Source: Sphingobium sp. OAS761
GTDB taxonomy: Bacteria; Pseudomonadota; Alphaproteobacteria; Sphingomonadales; Sphingomonadaceae
NCBI RefSeq assembly: GCF_024168485.1
Contig: NZ_JALJVY010000019.1
Span: 1 to 58,477 of the forward strand
Length of the DNA: 58,477 nucleotides
Direction of reading: 5' to 3'
How positions within the stretch are numbered: the stretch's first letter is position 1; each line of letters begins with the position of its first letter. Both the position numbers and the translations under genes were made by a program. Shown piece by piece: positions 43,535 to 52,378 of this stretch. Under the pieces are notes generated by a model. The model was not told the DNA's origin. It did not search any database and saw nothing but the letters and a program-made list of their open reading frames with translations.

Positions 43535-45898
43535 ATGACTCAATCAACTAATGCCGTGAACGTGGAACCCGCTCTGGCCAACTTGCGGGTGCTGGAAATC
43601 GCTCCGCTGTCCGCCGGTGCAGTTACCCGTTACCTGGCCGAACTGGGGGCCGACGTCATCCTGGTGCCGCAGGCGGAGATCGTCGATGACGCCGTCGCCG
43701 CGCTGGTGAGGAACACAGGCAAGCGGGTCATGCGGCTCGATCTGACGACGACGGCGGGACTGGAGCGCCTGGCCGAACTCGCCGCCGACGCGGATATTCT
43801 GCTCAGCACCCGTCTTGATGGCAGGCTGGCCGATCCGATGAATGATGAATGGTTGGCCGCCGTCCGGGCGCGCAATCCCCGACTGGTCGCAGCGCGGCTC
43901 TCGCCCTTCGGCACCGGCAGCTCGCTGGAGAACTGGCAGCTCACCACGTCGGTCATGGACGCCTTGTCGGGAGTGTTGTCGCGCTCTGGTATGCCCGGGC
44001 GCGAGCCGCTGCTGCCGCCCACCGAGGTTTCCCTCCAATGCGGCTATGTGCAGGCCGCCTGGGCACTGCTTCTCGCCTATTTCAACAGGCTGCGCACCGG
44101 GCAAGGCGACGCGCTCGACCTGTCGTTGATGGAGGTGACGGCGCAGTGCATGGATCCCGGCTATGCCATCGGCGGCAGCGCGACGGCCGGCGTGCCGGCC
44201 AGCCAGCTGCCGCGCGGCCGCGCCGAATCGCGCCACATGTATCCCTTCCTGCCGTGCAAAGACGGCTTTGTGCGCATCTGCGTGCTGGGGCCGCGCCAGT
44301 GGCAGAACATGTTCCGCTGGATGGGCGAGCCGGAAAAATATGCGGGTCCCGAATATAACAAGTTGCAGGTGCGCTTCGCCTCCACGACGCTGATGCCTGA
44401 CATTGCCGCTCTGTTCCGCGACAAGACCCGCGCCGAGGTGGAGGCCGAAGGCGAACGGCACGGCGTGCCGATCGCGCCGGTGCTGACCGTGCGCGAAGCA
44501 ATGGATATCGAGCAGTTCGCCGCACGCGGCGCCCTGACGCAGGTAACGGATTCGCAGGGCCGGAGCGTCATAGTCCCGAACGGCGCGCTGGAGATTGATG
44601 GCGCGCGCGCTGGTGTCACCGGCGCACCGCGGGAAGTGGGGAACGATGCGGGCTGGATCAAGCCCGAACGCTTCGATCCGCCGCCCGAAGCCATGCCGCC
44701 GCATCGCCCGCTGTCGGGCATCACCATCCTCGATTTCGGGGTGATCGTCGCGGGTGCGGAACAATCCCGCCTGCTGGCTGACCAGGGCGCGCTGACACTC
44801 AAGATGGAGAACAAGGCGTTTCCGGACGGCGCGCGGCAGTCTCTCGGCATGGACGGCCCCATTTCGATCAACTTCGCGATGGGCCATCGCAATAAAAAGA
44901 GCGTCGGCATCAATCTGCGCGACGATCGCGGGAAGGCCATGTTCATCGACATGGTCCGGCAGGCCGACGTCGTTATGTCCAACTTCAAACCTGGCACGCT
45001 GACCTCGCTGGGCCTCGACTATGGCGCGCTGTCCCAGGCCAATCCCAATATCATAATGGGCGACAGCTCGGCCTATGGACCGACCGGTCCTTGGTCCGGC
45101 CGTCCCGGATACGGACCGCTGGTTCGTGCCAGTTCCGGACTTGCGGCGCAGTGGGTGTACCCCGACGCGCCGAGCGATTTCAGCGACGGCATGACGGTAT
45201 ATCCCGACCATGTGTCCGGCCGCTTCCTTGCCATGGGCACGCTCGCGCTGCTGATCCGCCGGATGCGCACGGGCCGGGGCGGCACCACCAGCCTTGCGCA
45301 GGCGGAGGTCATCAATGCACATCTGGCCGACCAGATCGCCGCCTATTCTCTGGGCGAACCGCGCCCGTCCCGTCCGGATGCTCCGTGGAACATCTATCCC
45401 TGCGCGGGAGACGACGAATGGGCGGTCATCACCACGCGCAGCGATGCCGACTGGCGCGCGCTGTGCGGTGCGATCGGGCGGGACGACCTGCTGGGCCGGC
45501 CCGATCTCCGCACGGCGCAGGGACGCCGGGCGGCGCAGGCAGAACTCGATGGGGCGGTTGCCGCATGGACAGCGAGCCGCGCGCCGGAAGCGGTGATGGA
45601 AAGCCTTCAGGCAGCCGGCGTTCCGGCGGGAAAGATGCTGCGCGTCATCGAGATGCCCGACTTCCCCTTTTACCGTAAACGCGGCATGTTGCGTCTGGCG
45701 GGGCATCCCCTCATCAAGCATGAATTCTACATGGAAAATGCGCTCGGCCGTTCGGAACACCTGCCCGATCCGGATTTTGCCCCGGCCCCGCTGCCTGGCG
45801 AGCAAACCATATGGGCCGCGTCCGAACTGCTGGGCATCGATAAGGACCGGATCGACGAACTCATTGAGACCGGCGTTCTGGAGGCAACGCCCACCTGA
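43535..45898 (+). CDS. tandem-domain CaiB/BaiF (class III) CoA-transferase
   Basis: A 787-residue protein made of two class III CoA-transferase domains, about 15-385 and 395-787. Each starts with the typical strand (LANLRVLEIAPLSAGAVTRY; LSGITILDFGVIVAGAEQSR). In the second domain the expected catalytic aspartate is present (VYPDHVSGRF, Asp 558). At the equivalent place in the first domain the sequence is PPTEVSLQCG, with Thr 163 in place of Asp, so that half may be structural. These enzymes move CoA between acids or form CoA esters without ATP. ATG 43535 was chosen for its fit to the family N-terminus; the frame is open further upstream. It stands alone. Confidence 0.88.
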   Translation: MTQSTNAVNVEPALANLRVLEIAPLSAGAVTRYLAELGADVILVPQAEIVDDAVAALVRNTGKRVMRLDLTTTAGLERLAELAADADILLSTRLDGRLADPMNDEWLAAVRARNPRLVAARLSPFGTGSSLENWQLTTSVMDALSGVLSRSGMPGREPLLPPTEVSLQCGYVQAAWALLLAYFNRLRTGQGDALDLSLMEVTAQCMDPGYAIGGSATAGVPASQLPRGRAESRHMYPFLPCKDGFVRICVLGPRQWQNMFRWMGEPEKYAGPEYNKLQVRFASTTLMPDIAALFRDKTRAEVEAEGERHGVPIAPVLTVREAMDIEQFAARGALTQVTDSQGRSVIVPNGALEIDGARAGVTGAPREVGNDAGWIKPERFDPPPEAMPPHRPLSGITILDFGVIVAGAEQSRLLADQGALTLKMENKAFPDGARQSLGMDGPISINFAMGHRNKKSVGINLRDDRGKAMFIDMVRQADVVMSNFKPGTLTSLGLDYGALSQANPNIIMGDSSAYGPTGPWSGRPGYGPLVRASSGLAAQWVYPDAPSDFSDGMTVYPDHVSGRFLAMGTLALLIRRMRTGRGGTTSLAQAEVINAHLADQIAAYSLGEPRPSRPDAPWNIYPCAGDDEWAVITTRSDADWRALCGAIGRDDLLGRPDLRTAQGRRAAQAELDGAVAAWTASRAPEAVMESLQAAGVPAGKMLRVIEMPDFPFYRKRGMLRLAGHPLIKHEFYMENALGRSEHLPDPDFAPAPLPGEQTIWAASELLGIDKDRIDELIETGVLEATPT

Positions 45899-45986
45899 GG
45901 ACGGTGGCGTTGCGAGGCGCGGAGGGCGACATCACCCAGACTGGCCGATATCACAGACGAGTCACCTGCCCACCGTTGCGACGACC

Positions 45987-46232
45987 TCAGCGCAGCGCTT
46001 CGGCTTCTTCCACCAGCGGTCGGCTTTCGCGCGTCCCGCGCATGCGGCTGGCGGCGCTGGCTGGATCGCCACCGATGACGACATAATCCTCACCCACTTC
46101 AATCAGCGTACCGACAAACGGGAAATCACTGAGGCTCCCGGTAACTCTATAGCTCACCGTATCGCCTACCTTGAAGGTCGCGGGATCGAAATTGAACTCG
46201 AACGGGCAACTCCCGTCTCCCATGCCCATCAT
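45987..46232 (-). CDS. 81-residue protein of unknown function
   Basis: Small acidic protein starting MMGMGDGSCPFEFNFDPATF, then KVGDTVSYRVTGSLSDF and TLIEVGEDYVVIGG, a pattern of short strands that suggests a small beta-barrel (SH3- or PilZ-like), but I do not recognise a family. A perfect AGGAGG five bases before the ATG supports translation. It follows the esterase gene by 154 bases on the same strand, so it may be the last gene of the Baeyer-Villiger operon. Confidence 0.65.
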   Translation of the reverse strand: MMGMGDGSCPFEFNFDPATFKVGDTVSYRVTGSLSDFPFVGTLIEVGEDYVVIGGDPASAASRMRGTRESRPLVEEAEALR

Positions 46233-46386
46233 GTTTGCCTCCTGTTCGCTTTGCGTGTGCGGTTCAAGATAACTACAGATAACGGAATTGGGAAGGCCGG
46301 CGGATCCCGCTAATTGCCCTTCCTCATCAACACGCCCTCCACGCCGCCTTCGGGGGTCAGGTGCCGTTCCATCCAGATCGTCACGC

Positions 46387-47139
46387 TCAGGCTTGCATCT
46401 CTCCCGCGTCCTTCGCGGACTCGGCCAACTGCACCGCTACGGCGCACAATATGTCCGCCAGTTCCCGCGCATGGGTGTAGAAGGGCGAATGGCCGCTTGG
46501 AAGGTCGAAGGTCCGCCCGCAAGGCGACTGGCGCTCCATCCGCTGCTGAAAGTCCAGCGGGATGGTGCGGTCCTCATGCGTGAAGACATAATAGCGCGGC
46601 ACGCTGCCCCATCGCGCATGACTGATCGTTACAGCTTCGGTCATCGCGCGCACAGGTTGCGGGACGACCCGTGCGAAGGCGGCCTTCGCGTCCTCTTCCG
46701 AACAGTCCGAATAGAAGCCGGCGCGTGCGGGGCCTTCGTCCAGCATCACACTGGCCCCGTCTTCCACCGGGTAGAAACCGCTCGCGATGATATTGTCCTG
46801 CGGCGCGGGCAAGGCAATACCCCCGTCCGGAGAAGGCAGCAACGCGGTCACATAGACGAGCCCGCGCACAAGGTCGGGCCGCTCTTCGGCCGCGGCGGAA
46901 ATGGAGCGCCCCCCAAGCGAATGACCGACCAATATGGGCTGCTCGCCCGCCCTCTCCACCGCCTCGACGGTCGCAGCGACATAGTCGGCGAAGGTCACAT
47001 CCGCGCGGGGGCGCTGGCCGTCGGCACCCGGCAGGTCAATCGCCTCGACCGCATGCCCAGCCTCCCGCAACAACGGCACGACCCGCTCCCAGCACCAGCT
47101 GCCGTGCAGGCCGCCATGCACAAGTACGAACGCCGCCAT
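46387..47139 (-). CDS. alpha/beta hydrolase (esterase)
   Basis: A 250-residue alpha/beta hydrolase. The nucleophile is Ser 74 in VGHSLGGRS; the acid is the aspartate in FTHEDRTIP and the base the histidine in LPSGHSPF. The oxyanion motif HGGLHGSWCW sits at the N-terminus, as in the small plant-esterase-like group (salicylate esterase, hydroxynitrile lyase). It starts 15 bases after the Baeyer-Villiger monooxygenase stop, so it should hydrolyse the ester or lactone that enzyme makes. Confidence 0.92.
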   Translation of the reverse strand: MAAFVLVHGGLHGSWCWERVVPLLREAGHAVEAIDLPGADGQRPRADVTFADYVAATVEAVERAGEQPILVGHSLGGRSISAAAEERPDLVRGLVYVTALLPSPDGGIALPAPQDNIIASGFYPVEDGASVMLDEGPARAGFYSDCSEEDAKAAFARVVPQPVRAMTEAVTISHARWGSVPRYYVFTHEDRTIPLDFQQRMERQSPCGRTFDLPSGHSPFYTHARELADILCAVAVQLAESAKDAGEMQA

Positions 47140-47154
47140 ATGCCTCTCCCATTG

Positions 47155-49080
47155 TCACGCGGCCCGATCCGGCGTCACGCGCGGTTCGCAGAAGAAGTCC
47201 TCCGGCTTCGCCGCGCGCGTCGCTTCCCAAAAATCGACTGTCGGGAAGGGCCAGTTCTGGCTCACGCGCCCCTGGTCGTTCTTGTACCAGCTCGACACTT
47301 GCGGCGCGCCCCAGGCCATCATCGCGTTCGCTTCATCGACACGGCGGTTGTAGTCGTCATAGACGTCCTGCCGCACTTCGATCACCGCTGCTTTCTCAAG
47401 CGCGGCGAGCTTCAGGCAATCGATCGCATAGCCGACCGAACATTCCGCGAAGAGGATAATGCTGCCGTTGACTACGAGATTGGTGTTGGGGCCGTAAAAG
47501 ATGAACATATTCGGGAAATCGGGGACCACCGTACCCAGATAAGCGCGTGCATTGCCCTGCCATTTCTGCTGCAATTCGATGCCACCGCGACCGTAGATCC
47601 GATATGAAGACAAGAATTCGCTGGCGCGGAACCCGGTACCATAAATCAGCACATCGGCGGGGCGGAAGTGCCCCCCCTCCGTTACCAAGCCGTTGGGGCG
47701 AATTTCCCTAATGCGGTCGGTGATGACGTTGACATTGTCCTGACGCAGCGCCCTGATCCAGGCGCCATTGTCGCGCAGGCCGCGTTTTCCGCCGACGGGA
47801 TAATCCGGGATGACCTTCCCTTCCAGCTTGGGATCGTCGCCCGCATGCTGCCGTATCCATTGTTCCAACACGGCGCGCATTTGCGCGTTGAGCGCCCCAA
47901 TCGCCTCCGGCCCGCCCTCATAGTCGGGGTCCGCCTTCACGCCGGCATACATGCCGTCGACCGTCCGCCAATAAAGCCAGAAGCGATACCAGTTGGCATA
48001 GAAGGGCATCTGCGCCAGGAGCCATTGCTGCGCAGGCGACACATCCTCGTGATAATGGGGCGTGGGCATCAGCCACGGCGGATTGCGCTGATAGACATCC
48101 ACGCGCCCGGCCTGCGGCTGGATTTCAGGCACGAACTGGAACGCGCTCGCACCCGTTCCGATGACGGCCACCTTCTTGCCCTTAAGATCTACGTCATGAC
48201 GCCAACGGGCCGAATGAAAAGCAGGGCCGGCAAAGCATTCTAGCCCTGGAATGTCCGGATATCGTGGCGTGTTGAGTTGGCCGACGGCGCTGAACAGCGC
48301 GTCGCCTGAGATGACCTGTAGCGATCCTCGATCGTCGCAATAGCGCACCGTCCAGCGCTGGGCAGCCTCATCATAACGGGCTTCCTCAACCATCGCGTCG
48401 AAACGGATATGGCGGCGCAGGTCATATTTTTCGACGATGCGCTGGAAATAGGCAAGCAGCTTGTCGCGGGTAGAAAAATGCTGCGGCCAAAGCGGATTGG
48501 GTTCGAACGAATAGGAATAGAGCTGGTTGTCGGAATCGACGCGGCAACCAGGATAGGTATTTTCGTACCAGGTGCCGCCGATTTCGGGATTCTTCTCCAG
48601 GATGGTGAAAGCGATCCCCGCCTGTTGCAACCTTATCGCAGCGAGCAGGCCCGACATGCCCGCGCCGATGATGACAACGTGCATGGCGCCGGCCGCGGCC
48701 CGCAGGGTGGGGCTGCTCCAGTCGGGCTTGCGGAAGTCGCGGACGCCGATCTCCTCCTCCAGAAAGGGGATATAGCTGCCGTCGACATCGTCGCCGATCA
48801 GATAACGGATCATCCGCTCCAGCCCATCCATGCCGATATCCGGCACGGGCGGTCGGCCACCGTCGATCCATGCCGTCAGCTTCTCGTGCGCGAGGCGGCG
48901 GATTTCCGCCTGCTCCTCGGCGGGAAGGACCTTTTCCTCGCTGATCGTCGTGGCGACTTCCGGGCGGCGCTCCGGCGTCAGCAGCGATAGATCGCCGGTG
49001 AGGTGCACGAGCGCCATGAGCAAAGAGGGGATATGCGCCTCGGCGAGCGCCGCATCTACATCCATGTCCAGCGATGTCAT
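47155..49080 (-). CDS. Baeyer-Villiger flavin monooxygenase (type I)
   Basis: A 641-residue FAD/NADPH monooxygenase that inserts oxygen next to a ketone. The FAD motif is GAGMSG (139-144), the type I Baeyer-Villiger fingerprint FAGPAFHSARW is at 283-293, and the NADPH motif GTGASA is at 308-313. An extra N-terminal helical segment of about 130 residues precedes the FAD domain, as in the long cyclic-ketone and steroid monooxygenases. ATG follows GGAAGGGTGGGTC. First gene of a unit with an esterase and a small protein. It is divergent from the aldo/keto reductase at 49654, which could make or remove the ketone. Confidence 0.93.
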   Translation of the reverse strand: MTSLDMDVDAALAEAHIPSLLMALVHLTGDLSLLTPERRPEVATTISEEKVLPAEEQAEIRRLAHEKLTAWIDGGRPPVPDIGMDGLERMIRYLIGDDVDGSYIPFLEEEIGVRDFRKPDWSSPTLRAAAGAMHVVIIGAGMSGLLAAIRLQQAGIAFTILEKNPEIGGTWYENTYPGCRVDSDNQLYSYSFEPNPLWPQHFSTRDKLLAYFQRIVEKYDLRRHIRFDAMVEEARYDEAAQRWTVRYCDDRGSLQVISGDALFSAVGQLNTPRYPDIPGLECFAGPAFHSARWRHDVDLKGKKVAVIGTGASAFQFVPEIQPQAGRVDVYQRNPPWLMPTPHYHEDVSPAQQWLLAQMPFYANWYRFWLYWRTVDGMYAGVKADPDYEGGPEAIGALNAQMRAVLEQWIRQHAGDDPKLEGKVIPDYPVGGKRGLRDNGAWIRALRQDNVNVITDRIREIRPNGLVTEGGHFRPADVLIYGTGFRASEFLSSYRIYGRGGIELQQKWQGNARAYLGTVVPDFPNMFIFYGPNTNLVVNGSIILFAECSVGYAIDCLKLAALEKAAVIEVRQDVYDDYNRRVDEANAMMAWGAPQVSSWYKNDQGRVSQNWPFPTVDFWEATRAAKPEDFFCEPRVTPDRAA

Positions 49081-49653
49081 GACCCACCCTTCCTGTTATT
49101 TCATACTCATTATCGTGCGGCCAGAATGGCGCTCAGGCGCGTCAGGCCGCACTCAAACGACGGCGCAACCGACGGCAGCTCTGCCGCGCTGTCGCTCAGC
49201 CGTGGCGTCCGTGAAAGAAGAGGAACTGTGCATCGCGCTGCAAGGCCACGGGTAAGAATGCCGCCATGATCAGCAGCTGCGCAAAAATCCACGACCCGCG
49301 CGACCTCTGCCGTCGGATCGTCCATCGCTCCCACGCTCATCGCCACGATAAGGCGTGCCGTCTGCACAGGAACCTCGGCAAGCGTCGCGCTCCAGACGCG
49401 GCGACCATCTCGATCAGACGCCTCGCTCCCTTGTGAAGCATATCCTCTCCTGCTTCCTGAACCGTATTCGGTCTTAATTCCTATGTATCTATTACTCATT
49501 ATACCCAGCGTCAAGCAAACTTGGTGACTGAAGGTCGGGCGGACGGCGGATTCGCGCGGAAATGCGTTGGCCGGATGAATACAGCCTGCTATTTGCGATG
49601 ACTCTATAAATCGGCCGACCCGAGCAGGTCGCGGCCCCATGAGGAGATGAGAG
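49081..49653. promoter_or_regulatory. divergent Baeyer-Villiger/aldo-keto reductase promoter region
   Basis: No intact gene in 573 bases. AATTCCTATGTATCTATTA (49476-49494) resembles the amidohydrolase promoter motif. Short protein-like minus-strand stretches (FAQLLIMAAFLPVALQRDAQ near 49210-49280) may be remnants of a decayed gene, but frames shift and no family is recognised. Confidence 0.35.
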
Positions 49654-50637
<984 letters not shown>

Positions 50638-50968
50638 TGATCCCCGGACGAAAAAAAGAAGAAGGAGAGGATGCGAGCGATCGCGACCACGTACCTGAAC
50701 GTAGCGAAAACTTTCGGTTCAATGTGCCGGCCGATTGTCCTGACTGGCAGGCCACATATTAATCATCGACCGTACAAAGAGGTAGGAGACTCGGTGATGG
50801 TGCCCAGTGGACCAGGAACAATGCGGACTGTTCCGGTGGTGAATATGTCTTCTTCTGCGGCGGGCGGTAGAAGGAGAATCCGTTCGTCCAGCGTTGCAAT
50901 ACATGCGGGCCGGACTTGGAACCCAAATATGTTGGACTGCATGTTGATACTGGGCATCGGCGCCTGAG
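50638..50968. other. gap with a possible small minus-strand frame
   Basis: No clear gene. A minus-strand frame at 50763-50957 (MPSINMQSNIFGFQVRPACI and IFTTGTVRIVPGPLGTITES) is more protein-like than the overlapping plus-strand frame, but has no good ribosome site and no recognised family. Base composition is less G+C-rich than the flanking genes. Confidence 0.25.
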
Positions 50969-52057
50969 ATGGCGGGCGGCCCCCTTTCAGGCGTGCGCGT
51001 TATCGAGTTTGCGGGGATCGGCCCCGCCCCCTTCGTCGCGATGCAGTTGTCGGACATGGGCGCGGAGGTGCTACGCATCGACCGGATCGGCTCGAAGGCG
51101 CCGACTCCGCTCCATTTCGAGCAACGCGGGCGGCGGCACATTCAGCTCGACCTGAAGCGGCCTGAGGCGATCGCCACCCTGCTGGACCTCATTGCGCGCG
51201 CCGATGTCGTGATCGAGGGGTTTCGCCCAGGCGTCATGGAGCGGCTGGGCCTTGGCCCGGAAGCCGCGATGGCGCGCAATCCGGCGCTGGTCTATGGCCG
51301 TATTACCGGCTGGGGGCAGGACGGCCCCTATGCTCCGATGGCGGGCCACGACCTCAATTATGCGGCGCTGAGCGGCGCCATCGCCGCGATCGGTCCGGCG
51401 GAGCGACCGCTGCCCCCGCTCAACCTGCTGGCCGACTTCGGCGGCGGGGCAATGATGTTGAGCATCGGCGTGCTGGCCGCGCTGACTCATGCGCGCACGA
51501 CCGGTGTGGGACAGGTAGTGGACGCCGCCATGTCCGACGGCGTGTCCTACCTCATGACCTTGATCTATCAGCTGCGCGCCAACGGCATGTGGCGGGACGG
51601 GCGCGCCGCGAACTTGATTGACGGCGGCGCGCCCTATTATGCCTGCTATCGCTGCGCCGACGGAGAATGGATATCCATCGCTGCGCTGGAACCGCATTTC
51701 TTCGCCCAGCTCGCGAGCCTCATTGCCATGCCGCCGGAACTGGCAGCAAATCGCGACGCACCGGACAATTGGCCGAAGCTCGCAGCCTTTTTCGAAGAGA
51801 GTTTCGCACGCGAAAGCCGAGCCCATTGGTGCAGGCTATTCGAAGGGACCGACATCTGCTTTGCTCCCGTACTGGGTATGGGCGAGGCGGCGGCGCATCC
51901 GCACAATGTAGCGCGCGGCGCATTCCGCGAGGTGAGCGGCGCGCCTTGTCCAAATCCCGCCCCGCGCTTCTCCGCCACACCGATGCGCGTCACACATGAG
52001 GCGGGCGAGGCGCCCGACGCGGACTGGGATTGGCTGGCGCCACTCCGGCGCATGTGA
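50969..52057 (+). CDS. alpha-methylacyl-CoA racemase
   Basis: A 362-residue class III CoA-transferase-fold enzyme. It carries the racemase signatures GHDLNYAALSG with His 127 and LNLLADFGGG with Asp 156, the two acid/base residues of alpha-methylacyl-CoA racemases, at nearly the same positions as in the mycobacterial enzyme. It inverts the configuration at a 2-methyl branch so that an acyl-CoA dehydrogenase can act. Its presence implies a substrate with a methyl-branched side chain, such as an isoprenoid or steroid. The start ATG 50969 has little ribosome-site sequence. Confidence 0.88.
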   Translation: MAGGPLSGVRVIEFAGIGPAPFVAMQLSDMGAEVLRIDRIGSKAPTPLHFEQRGRRHIQLDLKRPEAIATLLDLIARADVVIEGFRPGVMERLGLGPEAAMARNPALVYGRITGWGQDGPYAPMAGHDLNYAALSGAIAAIGPAERPLPPLNLLADFGGGAMMLSIGVLAALTHARTTGVGQVVDAAMSDGVSYLMTLIYQLRANGMWRDGRAANLIDGGAPYYACYRCADGEWISIAALEPHFFAQLASLIAMPPELAANRDAPDNWPKLAAFFEESFARESRAHWCRLFEGTDICFAPVLGMGEAAAHPHNVARGAFREVSGAPCPNPAPRFSATPMRVTHEAGEAPDADWDWLAPLRRM

Positions 52058-52277
52058 AATCGGTCCAAATCAGCAGCGCGACCGGTGCGGTCGCGCGCAA
52101 GTTCGCGACGATCGCCCGATGGTCGAGCGCATAGTCGCGCGAGTGATGATCGAAACAAACCATTTGGTCGACTGCTGTCATGTCCGCTCTTTCGGTGCTC
52201 GTCCTCCGTTGCGGGCCGTCTTATTTCCCCTGTAGGCCGCGACCTTTGATCAACCGTAAATCAGAAAAAGTTATCTC

Positions 52278-52293
52278 TTTGACTCCAGTCAAA
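52278..52293. promoter_or_regulatory. TTTGACT-CC-AGTCAAA palindrome
   Basis: A perfect 16-base inverted repeat 86 bases upstream of the P450-rubredoxin start. It lies in a 321-base gap without a gene, next to an AT-rich stretch (AGAAAAAGTTATCTC). It is a good candidate operator for the P450 pair. Confidence 0.5.
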
Positions 52294-52378
52294 ATGTCGA
52301 GCGGCCACATCCGATATCGCCATCCGCATGAGCAGAGCACGTGGCACAGCGCGTGGCGCTGCTGGACGGAGAGCCCGA

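Noticed and set aside
43544..45805. 753-residue minus-strand frame
   Set aside because: Fully antisense to the tandem CoA-transferase, Arg/Gly/His-rich and without domains; a shadow frame.
46310..46386. short frame after the esterase (MERHLTPEGGVEGVLMRKGN)
   Set aside because: Only about 25 codons from a GTG without a clear ribosome site; could be a remnant but there is too little to support a feature.
50671..50967. 98-residue plus-strand frame before the racemase
   Set aside because: No family pattern, overlaps a more protein-like minus-strand frame, and neither has convincing start signals.
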